DNA from: Oscillospiraceae bacterium
Lineage (GTDB): Bacteria > Bacillota_A > Clostridia > Oscillospirales > Ruminococcaceae
NCBI GenBank assembly: GCA_017400025.1
Contig: JAFQAF010000136.1
Coordinates: 1-8,415, forward strand
Direction: 5' to 3'
Length of the DNA: 8,415 nucleotides
Both the position numbers and the translations under genes were made by a program. The notes beneath the pieces are model-generated. The model was not told the origin of the DNA. It was given only the letters and a program-made list of their open reading frames with translations, and did not search any database. This document shows, piece by piece, positions 1 to 6,492 of this stretch; the first letter of the stretch is position 1; the number at the start of each line of letters is the position of its first letter.

Positions 1-84
1 CTGGTTCACAGCCTTTGGCAGAATGCTGTTTGCACCGTTTTTGCCGGCAGAGGGATTATATATTACAAGAACCTGTTTTCTCAT
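1..84 (-). CDS. YegS/BmrU-type lipid kinase (diacylglycerol kinase family), 5' end only
   Basis: Only the first 28 codons lie in the window; the gene runs leftward off the edge. The protein starts MRKQVLVIYNPSAGKNGA. The hydrophobic strand followed by YNPSAGK is the N-terminal nucleotide-binding signature of the diacylglycerol kinase catalytic family, whose members phosphorylate diacylglycerol, sphingosine-like or related lipids at the inner face of the membrane. The start is the ATG whose first base is 84. An AGGAG lies at 91-95 with six bases between. An ATG five bases further upstream (first base 89) hits a stop after two codons. The exact lipid substrate cannot be told from this fragment. 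The gene is divergent from nrdD and shares its 227-base intergenic region. Confidence 0.8.
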   Translation of the reverse strand, partial: MRKQVLVIYNPSAGKNGANSILPKAVNQ

Positions 85-117
85 TTCATACTCCTGATAA
101 ACATTTTGTTATAACAC

Positions 118-127
118 AGTATATACT
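118..127. promoter_or_regulatory. Perfect 10-bp palindrome at the leftward start point (possible operator)
   Basis: AGTATATACT is its own reverse complement. It sits 3-4 bases downstream of the leftward -10 box, about where transcription of the lipid kinase gene should begin, so a bound protein could block that promoter. Bases 117-126 match the 10-base core of the NrdR box at about 8 positions, so it might be a degenerate third NrdR site. An AT-rich chance palindrome is equally possible. Confidence 0.3.
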
Positions 128-130
128 TAT

Positions 131-159
131 ATTGTAAAAAATCGGTGTAAAAAAATCAA
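131..159 (-). promoter_or_regulatory. Sigma-A-type promoter for the leftward lipid kinase gene
   Basis: On the minus strand, TTGATT (159-154) is followed after 17 bases by TACAAT (136-131), giving 4/6 and 5/6 matches to the -35 and -10 consensus with ideal spacing. Transcription would begin near 124-125, about 40 bases before the ATG at 84. Confidence 0.6.
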
Positions 160-221
160 TATGGTACAGACAAAATATATTTTTGGCCAATATTTTCACC
201 GGTTTTTGTGCAATAAGTAGA

Positions 222-270
222 AAACTATATATTGTGAAAATTTCACTTGAAAAAGCACAATATATAGTTG
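222..270. promoter_or_regulatory. Tandem NrdR boxes upstream of nrdD
   Basis: Two 16-base boxes, 222-237 and 255-270, match the NrdR consensus acaCwAtATaTwGtgt at about 14 and 13 positions. Their inner 14 bases (223-236 and 256-269) are exact reverse complements of each other. The gap is 17 bases and the centre-to-centre distance 33, close to three helical turns, as in the paired boxes known for other nrd promoters. NrdR is the zinc-finger/ATP-cone repressor that senses the ATP/dATP balance. The -35 element lies between the boxes and the second box fills the -35/-10 spacer, so binding should occlude RNA polymerase. Confidence 0.85.
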
Positions 271-276
271 TATTAT
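247..276 (+). promoter_or_regulatory. Promoter of nrdD
   Basis: TTGAAA (247-252), an 18-base spacer and TATTAT (271-276) form a good sigma-A-type promoter. The predicted start is near 283, leaving a leader of about 30 bases before the nrdD ATG. It is embedded in the NrdR box pair. TATAGT at 263-268 is an alternative -10 but lacks a convincing -35. Confidence 0.65.
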
Positions 277-311
277 TAAAATACTGACTACATATATTAC
301 AGGAGGCAGAA

Positions 312-2459
312 ATGAACAATATTACAGTTATAAAGCGCACAGGCAGACATACTGAATTTGACGCTTCTAAAATAGAACGGGCTATACTGAAAGCCATGAA
401 ATACGGCAGCGGTATTGTCAATGAAAAACTGGCAAGAGAAATTTCACTTGGTTTTGAAAGTGAAAAAACTGTTGTTACAATCAAAGAAATTGAAGACTAT
501 GTATACAAGGCACTGACAGACTCCGGCGATATGCTGACAGCCAAATGCTATGAAGCATACCGTGCTGTACGTGAATACCAGCGCCAGAGAAACACTATTG
601 ACAACAAGGTGCTGGGTGTTGTAAACGGGGAAGAAAAGGAAGTTCTCACATCAAACTCAAACAAAAACTCTGCACTTATCTCCACAATGAGAGACCTGGT
701 GGCTGAAGAAGTTTCAAAGGATATTGCACTGCGTATGATGCTGCCTCCACATCTGGCACAGGCACACCGCGACGGCCTTATCTATATCCATGACCTTGGC
801 CACTATCTTAACCCGTCCTTCAACTGCTGTCTGGTAAACCTGGCAGATATGCTGGAGCACGGTACAGTAATCAACGGCAAACTGGTTGAAAAGGCACATA
901 CCTTCCGCACAGCCTGTACAATTGCCACACAGATTATTGCACAGGTGGCTTCCGGTCAGTTTGGCGGCCAGACAATCACTCTGGGCCATCTTGCACCGTT
1001 TGTAAGAATTTCAAAGGAAAAATTCATCCGTGACACCCGCAAAGAATGGGATTCCATGGGCTTTACATACACAGAAGACCAGCTGATGGCTGCTGTAAAG
1101 GTAAAGCTGGAAGAAGAAGTGCGCGGCGGCATCCAGACATTCCAGTACCAGATAAACACACTGCAGACATCAAACGGCCAGGCACCGTTCCTTTCTGTGT
1201 TTATGTATATCAGCGAATATCCTGAATACGAAGAAGAAACTGTAATGCTGATTGAAGAAATGCTGAAACAGCGTATCCAGGGTATGAAAAATGAAGTTGG
1301 TGCATGGATTACACCTGCTTTCCCTAAACTGCTTTACGTTACAGACGAAAACAACATCCATCCGGACAGCAAGTACTACTGGCTTACACAGCTGGCTGCA
1401 GTATGCGTTTCCAAACGTATGATGCCTGACTTTATCAGCGCAAAACATATGAAGAAAAACTATGAAGGCAATGTTTTCGGCTGTATGGGTTGCCGTGCAT
1501 GGCTTTCACCATACAAAGGACCTATCAACAATACAGAGGGCGAATACAAATGGTACGGCCGTTTCAATATGGGGCTTACTTCAATCAACCTTGCTGACGT
1601 TGGTCTTTCAGCACAGGGCGATACACGCAAATTCTGGAACATCCTTGAAGACAGACTGGAACTGTGCAAGGAATCCCTTATGCTGCGCTATGACAAGCTG
1701 AAAGATGTGACAAGTGATGTTTCTCCTATCCACTGGCAGTACGGTGCAATTGCCCGTCTTGGCAAACACCAGCCTATTTTCCCACTGCTGCAGGACGGCT
1801 ATGCCACAATCACACTGGGCTATATCGGCCTGTATGAGTGTGTAAAGGCCCTTACCGGCAAAAGCCATACCACACCGGAAGGTGAAGCACTGGCACTGGA
1901 TATTATGAACCATCTCAAGAGCAAGATTGTTCTGTGGAAACGCCAGACAGGCCTGGGCTTTGCCCTTTACGGCACACCAAGTGAAAGCCTGACAGAATAC
2001 TTTGCAAAAACACTGCAGAAGCGCTTTGGCGTGGTTGAAGGCATCACAGACAGAAACTATCTTACAAACTCCTACCACGTGTTTGTGCAGGAAGAAATAG
2101 ATGCGTTCTCAAAACTGAAATTTGAATCCCAGTTCCATCCTATTTCCTCCGGCGGTGCCATCAGCTATGTGGAACTGCCAAACCTGGCAAACAACCCTGA
2201 GGTTATCCTCACTCTTATCAAATATATGTATGAAAATGTGCAGTATGCCGAAATGAACACAAAGCTGGATTTCTGTATGGAATGTGGTTTTGAGGGCGAA
2301 ATCCTCTGTGATGACAATCTCCAGTGGTACTGCCCTAACTGTGGAAACCGTGACAAAGACAGAATGAATGTTGTACGCCGCACATGTGGTTATCTGGGTG
2401 AAAACTTCTGGAATGAAGGCAGAACACAGGAAATCAAAGAGCGTGTAATGCATCTGTAA
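312..2459 (+). CDS. nrdD: Anaerobic (class III) ribonucleoside-triphosphate reductase, large subunit NrdD
   Basis: NrdD reduces ribonucleoside triphosphates to dNTPs with a glycyl radical, in the cytoplasm and without oxygen. The 715 residues match the family's usual ~710. Residues ~3-92 are an ATP-cone (VIKRTGRHTEFDASKIERAI), the dATP/ATP activity switch. The catalytic barrel follows: YIHDLGHY is followed by NCC at C172/C173, where C172 would align with E. coli C175, and MGCRAWLSPY holds C394, the expected thiyl-radical cysteine. The C-terminal zinc site is C655, C658, C674 and C677. RRTCGYLGE holds the radical-bearing glycine, G693. All key residues are intact. AGGAGG at 301-306, five bases before the ATG, fixes the start. 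The gene stands alone between an NrdR-controlled promoter and a terminator; its activase, nrdG, is about 4 kb downstream. Confidence 0.98.
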   Translation: MNNITVIKRTGRHTEFDASKIERAILKAMKYGSGIVNEKLAREISLGFESEKTVVTIKEIEDYVYKALTDSGDMLTAKCYEAYRAVREYQRQRNTIDNKVLGVVNGEEKEVLTSNSNKNSALISTMRDLVAEEVSKDIALRMMLPPHLAQAHRDGLIYIHDLGHYLNPSFNCCLVNLADMLEHGTVINGKLVEKAHTFRTACTIATQIIAQVASGQFGGQTITLGHLAPFVRISKEKFIRDTRKEWDSMGFTYTEDQLMAAVKVKLEEEVRGGIQTFQYQINTLQTSNGQAPFLSVFMYISEYPEYEEETVMLIEEMLKQRIQGMKNEVGAWITPAFPKLLYVTDENNIHPDSKYYWLTQLAAVCVSKRMMPDFISAKHMKKNYEGNVFGCMGCRAWLSPYKGPINNTEGEYKWYGRFNMGLTSINLADVGLSAQGDTRKFWNILEDRLELCKESLMLRYDKLKDVTSDVSPIHWQYGAIARLGKHQPIFPLLQDGYATITLGYIGLYECVKALTGKSHTTPEGEALALDIMNHLKSKIVLWKRQTGLGFALYGTPSESLTEYFAKTLQKRFGVVEGITDRNYLTNSYHVFVQEEIDAFSKLKFESQFHPISSGGAISYVELPNLANNPEVILTLIKYMYENVQYAEMNTKLDFCMECGFEGEILCDDNLQWYCPNCGNRDKDRMNVVRRTCGYLGENFWNEGRTQEIKERVMHL

Positions 2460-2464
2460 TCAAT

Positions 2465-2493
2465 ATATCCCCGGGCTCCGGGGATATTATTTT
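2465..2493 (+). terminator. Rho-independent terminator after nrdD
   Basis: A 10-base-pair stem (2465-2474 with 2478-2487, ATATCCCCGG / CCGGGGATAT) with a GCT loop is followed by a T-rich stretch (tattatttt). It begins six bases after the nrdD stop and should separate nrdD from the CotH unit. Confidence 0.8.
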
Positions 2494-2534
2494 GCAAAAA
2501 AATCAAATAAAAATCACACAAAGTATGAAATATA

Positions 2535-2543
2535 TGATATAAT
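2535..2543 (+). promoter_or_regulatory. Extended -10 promoter of the CotH-VTC-DUF4956 unit
   Basis: TGATATAAT contains a perfect -10 hexamer (TATAAT, 2538-2543) with the TG dinucleotide of extended -10 promoters at 2535-2536. There is no good -35 at 2514-2520 (cacaca), so the TG probably compensates. The start would be near 2550, about 30 bases before the TTG start codon. Confidence 0.6.
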
Positions 2544-2581
2544 AAAATTTATGATATTATTTGAAACAAAGGAAGATTATA

Positions 2582-4099
2582 TTGAATAGTATAAAAAAGA
2601 TAATTCTGCTTGTTTCTGTTGCCCTTTTTGCAGTTATTGCCGGTGTGGGAATACATGGGGACAACAGCCGCCTGCTTGATGTGGAGAAGATAAGCCAGTC
2701 ACAGCTGGATGGTATTGTCTCCGGCCGCACAAAGGAGCATCTGCCTGTCAGCATCACCTTCAAAGGCCAGACTCTGCAGTACTGCCGGAACACAGATTCA
2801 TACTATATAACACAGTCAGTAAACAACAGCCGGTGGCAGGGCGGGCTTATAGTTTCTTCGGGCTATAAATGCCGGATACTTCATACCGGCCTTGACAAGG
2901 AAGAAATCATCGCCACAAATACTCCGCTGAAACTGTTTGTGTACAATGATTCATATTATGATATAAAAAACATCACTGTGTCCGGTATGCCGGTGCTGTC
3001 CATAGTATATTCCCACAGGGAAGACACTGATGACTACGGCCAGATTACAGTTTTTGAGCCGGACGCAGCCGGCCGCACAGATGTGCTGGATGCCAAAACC
3101 TATTTCTGCCGCTGGCACACCAGAGGGGCAACGTCCCTGCAGAACCCCAAAAAGTCCTATAAACTGAACCTGCTGAATTCTTCCGGAGACAGCAAAAAGG
3201 TTTCTCTTATGAATATGAGGGAAGACAATGACTGGGTGCTGAATGCAATGTACACAGACAACACAAAAATCCGAGAAAAGCTGTGCCTTGATATGTGGAA
3301 TAACCTGAGCGGAGAGTATGGCCATGGCCTGGAATACTGCGAGCTGATTATAGACGGCAATTATCTGGGACTCTATGCCCTGCAGGAGCCTGCAGACAAC
3401 AAAACTTTCGGCCAGTCAAAAAGCAGCTCCATAATGATGTACATAAAGGGCTGGGCAGAAGACCGCACAGAAACCATGCTGTATGAGGAAAATGCGCTGG
3501 ATGCCCTGCGTGAGGATATGGGTGTAAACGGTGAACTGACGCTGGATATGTGCAAAAATGAAAACTTTGACGATGCGCTGGAAATCTTCCGCTGGATAAA
3601 GAACCCGGATTACGTCAGCCCTTATCTTACAGTGGCCTTTGACAGGGAAAACCTGCTGCAGCACACACTGCTGTGCAATCTTGCAATGGCTGATGACAAT
3701 CTTTACAAAAATCAGAAAATATGTGCCGTGAAAGAAGCTGCAGGCAGCTACAGGCTGTACAAAACGCCGTGGGATATGGATATTACCTTCCACAATGAAA
3801 ATATAGAATGGTTTGCAATGGACATAAACCGGACAAGGTATGACAGCTTCTACACAAAAACACAGCGGAACGAGCAGGAACTGAAGGAAATGTATCTGCA
3901 GGCAAGAAAAGATTTTTATAACGAAAAATATCTTTTTTCACTGATAGACAGTATTTGTGCAGACTTTGAATCCACCGGTGCTTTCAGCAGGGAAGCGGCT
4001 GTGTGGGCAGCACCTGCACTGGATGAAAGCTGTGACTATCTGAAAAATGTGATTTCAGCCAGAATAAAAGCACTGGACAGCTATTACGGAGGTGTGTGA
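2582..4099 (+). CDS. CotH-family kinase-like protein, membrane-anchored or secreted
   Basis: CotH proteins are atypical protein kinases; the Bacillus founder phosphorylates spore-coat proteins. Residues ~7-24 form one hydrophobic helix after KK, with no lipobox cysteine: a signal peptide or N-terminal anchor putting the rest outside the membrane. Residues ~140-410 carry the CotH domain: RGATSLQNPKKSYKLNL (181-197), a segment from D217-W218, CELIIDGNYLGLYALQE (253-269), ADDNLYKN with candidate catalytic D371/D372, and PWDMD (396-400), the likely metal-binding WDxD. The start is inferred as TTG at 2582, six bases after GGAAG (2571-2575); an upstream in-frame TTG at 2561 lies before that ribosome binding site. 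The protein is then 505 residues. The stop overlaps the next ATG (TGATG), indicating translational coupling to the VTC gene. The target is unknown; nothing ties this copy to sporulation. Confidence 0.85.
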   Translation: MNSIKKIILLVSVALFAVIAGVGIHGDNSRLLDVEKISQSQLDGIVSGRTKEHLPVSITFKGQTLQYCRNTDSYYITQSVNNSRWQGGLIVSSGYKCRILHTGLDKEEIIATNTPLKLFVYNDSYYDIKNITVSGMPVLSIVYSHREDTDDYGQITVFEPDAAGRTDVLDAKTYFCRWHTRGATSLQNPKKSYKLNLLNSSGDSKKVSLMNMREDNDWVLNAMYTDNTKIREKLCLDMWNNLSGEYGHGLEYCELIIDGNYLGLYALQEPADNKTFGQSKSSSIMMYIKGWAEDRTETMLYEENALDALREDMGVNGELTLDMCKNENFDDALEIFRWIKNPDYVSPYLTVAFDRENLLQHTLLCNLAMADDNLYKNQKICAVKEAAGSYRLYKTPWDMDITFHNENIEWFAMDINRTRYDSFYTKTQRNEQELKEMYLQARKDFYNEKYLFSLIDSICADFESTGAFSREAAVWAAPALDESCDYLKNVISARIKALDSYYGGV

Positions 4100-4791
4100 T
4101 GGAATACAGAAACGAGCTTAAATTTGTATGCTCATCCTCCGAACTGGATGTGCTGAAACCCCGTCTACTTTCTGTTATGGAGCCGGACCCTCACATGGAC
4201 GAAAACCTGCAGTACAATATCCGCAGTGTCTATTTTGATGACTGGCAGGATTCCTGCATGTATGAAAACGAGGCAGGCTTCAACGACAGAATGAAGGTGC
4301 GCATCAGAATTTACAACGGCAGCGACAGTATTATAAAACTGGAACTGAAATACAAGCTGAACGGCCTTACAAAAAAACGCTCTGCAAATATAACCAGGGA
4401 ACTGTGTGACAGACTTATCAGAGGTGAAAAAATCACCCTGGCAGAAACCCGGGGCAACCCGGTGCTGAACCTGCTGTATGTGTATATGCAGACAAAGCTG
4501 CTGCAGCCAAAGGTGATTGTGGAATATGACAGAACGGTTTTTATCAATCACTTCGGCAATGTGCGCATCACCTTTGACAAAAACATACGCTGTTCCGCAC
4601 AGGTGGACAGACTGTTTGAAAAGAATATTATGGCATTGCCGGTGCTTGAAACAGGCCTGCACGTGCTGGAAGTGAAATACGATGAACTTCTGCCGGACTA
4701 CATAGGCAATGTGGTGAACACAGGCAATCTGACACAGACAGCCTTTTCCAAATATTATTTATCAAGATTAGCATTACAAGGGAGATTATAA
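4099..4791 (+). CDS. VTC-domain (polyphosphate polymerase-like) tunnel enzyme
   Basis: The 230-residue protein belongs to the VTC branch of triphosphate tunnel metalloenzymes; in yeast Vtc4 this domain makes polyphosphate from ATP. The tunnel pattern looks complete: E6 and K8 in RNELKF, R68 and R70 in KVRIRIY, E82/K84 in LELKYK, E142 and R145 in VEYDR, R156 in VRITFD, and E191/K193 in LEVKYDE. The SPX regulatory domain and membrane helices of the yeast protein are absent, so this is a soluble catalytic domain alone, presumably cytoplasmic. The ATG at 4099 is preferred over GTG at 4096 because GGAGG (4088-4092) then sits six bases upstream; it overlaps the CotH stop by one base. The following gene begins directly after its stop. 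Polymerase activity is inferred from family; a triphosphatase or another phosphotransferase remains possible. Confidence 0.88.
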   Translation: MEYRNELKFVCSSSELDVLKPRLLSVMEPDPHMDENLQYNIRSVYFDDWQDSCMYENEAGFNDRMKVRIRIYNGSDSIIKLELKYKLNGLTKKRSANITRELCDRLIRGEKITLAETRGNPVLNLLYVYMQTKLLQPKVIVEYDRTVFINHFGNVRITFDKNIRCSAQVDRLFEKNIMALPVLETGLHVLEVKYDELLPDYIGNVVNTGNLTQTAFSKYYLSRLALQGRL

Positions 4792-5466
4792 ATGACTACT
4801 TTTCAGGATATATTAAAAAATTCCTTTCTGGAGGGCTTCCAGAGCGATATCAGCACCATTAAAATCTGTGTGACACTTCTGCTGGCCACACTGCTGGGTG
4901 CATACATTTTCTTTGTTTACAGATACAAGACAAAATCTGCTTTCTACTCCAAGGATTTCAACAACACACTGCTGCTTCTGCCGGTTATCACATCCGGTAT
5001 CGTATTGGCTATGCAGTCCAGTATCGTTATCTCCCTTGGTATGGTTGGTGCCCTTTCCATCGTACGTTTCAGAAATGCTGTAAAAAGCAGCCTGGACCTG
5101 GCATTCCTTTTCTGGTCCATCAGCGTGGGTATTATCATCGGTGCAGGCGTGTATGAAATAGGTGTTATCCTTTCACTGGTTGTTACAGTTCTGCTGTTTG
5201 CTGCAGACTTTGTGCCTGTGAAAGAGCCACCGTATCTGCTGGCACTTCACGGTGAAGATATTGATTTTGACGGCGAAATCCTTCCTGTGCTGAAAGCCAA
5301 CACTCACAGCTACAAAGTAAAATCCAGAAGCCAGGCAGGCAACAGATGTGATATGATTATAGAAATCCGCTCCGATAAAGAAAGCGAAATAATAGCACAG
5401 CTGTCTGCAAATGCAAAAATCAGAAATGTAAATATCCTTGCACACGACGGCGAGGTAAGATTTTAA
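4792..5466 (+). CDS. DUF4956-family membrane protein
   Basis: The 224-residue integral membrane protein has hydrophobic segments at ~25-43, 59-82, 103-121 and 122-138, then a ~85-residue hydrophilic tail. GALSIVRFR (86-94), followed by SLDLAFLFWSISVGIIIGAG (100-119), is typical of DUF4956, a family without an assigned function that often neighbours VTC and CotH genes. The membrane core also resembles MgtC/SapB proteins (a GAL..I element, a polar loop, and a helix ending GAGVY). The tail (CDMIIEIRSD, then a helix, then NVNILAHDGEVRF) looks like a beta-alpha-beta ACT-like unit. The gene starts at the base after the VTC stop, with AAGGGAG seven bases upstream, so the two are surely co-translated. 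The likely role is as membrane partner or channel for the VTC enzyme; this is inference. Confidence 0.85.
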   Translation: MTTFQDILKNSFLEGFQSDISTIKICVTLLLATLLGAYIFFVYRYKTKSAFYSKDFNNTLLLLPVITSGIVLAMQSSIVISLGMVGALSIVRFRNAVKSSLDLAFLFWSISVGIIIGAGVYEIGVILSLVVTVLLFAADFVPVKEPPYLLALHGEDIDFDGEILPVLKANTHSYKVKSRSQAGNRCDMIIEIRSDKESEIIAQLSANAKIRNVNILAHDGEVRF

Positions 5467-5471
5467 TATCT

Positions 5472-5503
5472 GACCGGGGAGCTTATCCCCGGTCTTTATA
5501 TTT
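5472..5503 (+). terminator. Rho-independent terminator after the DUF4956 gene
   Basis: A perfect 9-base-pair stem (GACCGGGGA 5472-5480 with TCCCCGGTC 5486-5494) and a GCTTA loop are followed by an interrupted T tract (tttatattt). It lies five bases after the stop codon and ends the CotH-VTC-DUF4956 unit. The T tract is short of ideal, so some read-through into the glycosyltransferase gene is possible. Confidence 0.8.
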
Positions 5504-5529
5504 ACAAAAAGCACTCAAAATGGTATCAT
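5501..5529 (+). promoter_or_regulatory. Promoter of the glycosyltransferase-nrdG-dut unit
   Basis: TTTACA (5501-5506), a 17-base spacer and TATCAT (5524-5529) match 5/6 and 5/6 of consensus. The -35 overlaps the end of the preceding terminator's T tract. No NrdR box is seen here, unlike at nrdD. Confidence 0.55.
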
Positions 5530-5550
5530 AAATAAATGAGGTGATATAAA

Positions 5551-6489
5551 ATGAAAAAACTTATATCAGTAGTAGTTCCATGCTATAACGAGCAGGAAGT
5601 GCTGCACATGTTTTATGATGAAATGAGCCGTGTGGCAGGTGAAATGTCTGCATACGACTTTGAATTTATATTTGTAAATGACGGTTCCCGTGACAATACG
5701 CTGAAAATCTGCAAAGAGCTGGCTGCACAGGACCGGAGGGTGAAATACATATCTTTTTCACGCAATTTCGGCAAGGAAGCCGGTATATATGCCGGTTTTG
5801 AAAAATCCAGAGGCGATATGGTGTGCATGATGGACGCAGACCTGCAGGACCCGCCTGCACTTTTGCCTGAAATGGTGAAAGCCGTTGAAGAGGAAGGCTA
5901 TGATTCTGTGGCTACACGCCGCGTTACCAGAAAGGGCGAACCGCCAATACGTTCATTCTTTGCAAGAATGTTCTATAAACTGATGAACAAAATTTCCAAA
6001 ACTGAAATTGTGGACGGCGCCCGTGACTACCGCCTGATGACAAGACAGTTTGTAAACAGTCTGCTGGAGATGAAGGAATACAACCGCTTTTCCAAAGGTC
6101 TTTTCGGCTGGGTAGGATATCAGACAAAATGGCTGGAATACGAAAACGTGGAAAGGGCAGCAGGTGAGACAAAATGGTCTTTCTGGAAGCTTCTGCTTTA
6201 TTCAATTGAAGGTATTATGGCTTTCTCCACAGTACCTCTTGCAATAAGCGCAGTAATGGGTATTATTTTCTGTATTGTGGCTTTTGTAATGATTCTGGTT
6301 ATAGTGGGCAAAACACTCCTGTTTGGCGACCCTGTTGCCGGCTGGCCAAGCACAGCCTGCATTATACTTTTTGTAGGCGGTGTACAGCTGTTCTGCCTGG
6401 GCATTGTGGGCCAGTATCTGTCCAAAGCTTACCTTGAAATAAAGAACAGACCTATTTATATCTGCAAAGAAACCAATATTGAGGAATAA
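5551..6489 (+). CDS. GT2-family glycosyltransferase, GtrB/CsbB-like (polyprenyl-phosphate sugar transferase)
   Basis: Family 2 enzymes of this type move a sugar from a nucleotide-sugar to undecaprenyl phosphate on the inner membrane face, giving a lipid-linked donor for decorating wall polymers. The 312 residues show a GT-A domain: SVVVPCYNE near the N-terminus, VNDGSRDNT, SRNFGKEAGIYAG, and MDADLQDPP with the metal-binding D95-x-D97 and conserved Q99/D100. RAAGETKWSFWKL (~202-214) is the usual membrane-proximal motif. Two C-terminal transmembrane helices follow (~228-253 and ~267-289), as in GtrB and CsbB. The ATG has GAGGTGA (5538-5544) upstream. The sugar is unknown. nrdG starts three bases after the stop, with its ribosome binding site inside this gene, so they are co-transcribed. 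A flippase or GtrC-type partner is not in the window. Confidence 0.92.
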   Translation: MKKLISVVVPCYNEQEVLHMFYDEMSRVAGEMSAYDFEFIFVNDGSRDNTLKICKELAAQDRRVKYISFSRNFGKEAGIYAGFEKSRGDMVCMMDADLQDPPALLPEMVKAVEEEGYDSVATRRVTRKGEPPIRSFFARMFYKLMNKISKTEIVDGARDYRLMTRQFVNSLLEMKEYNRFSKGLFGWVGYQTKWLEYENVERAAGETKWSFWKLLLYSIEGIMAFSTVPLAISAVMGIIFCIVAFVMILVIVGKTLLFGDPVAGWPSTACIILFVGGVQLFCLGIVGQYLSKAYLEIKNRPIYICKETNIEE

Positions 6490-6492
6490 ACT

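Noticed and set aside
172..196. Possible hairpin from AAAATAT and ATATTTT arms
   Set aside because: Short all-AT arms with an 11-base loop are expected by chance in this AT-rich region, and no T tract follows.
1608..2078. Open 156-codon frame on the minus strand inside nrdD
   Set aside because: It is antisense to conserved nrdD and has low-complexity Cys/Gln/Phe composition without any motif.
2561..2581. Upstream TTG start for the CotH protein
   Set aside because: It would place the GGAAG ribosome binding site inside the gene and has no site of its own; TTG 2582 has correct spacing.
4165..4662. Open 165-codon frame on the minus strand inside the VTC gene
   Set aside because: It is a shadow of the VTC coding sequence, with no domain.
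4099..4791. CYTH-type thiamine triphosphatase or adenylate cyclase as identity of the tunnel enzyme
   Set aside because: The N-terminal RNELKF and the EYDR and LEVKYDE strands fit VTC better than the ExExK start of CYTH proteins, and DUF4956 and CotH are usual VTC neighbours.
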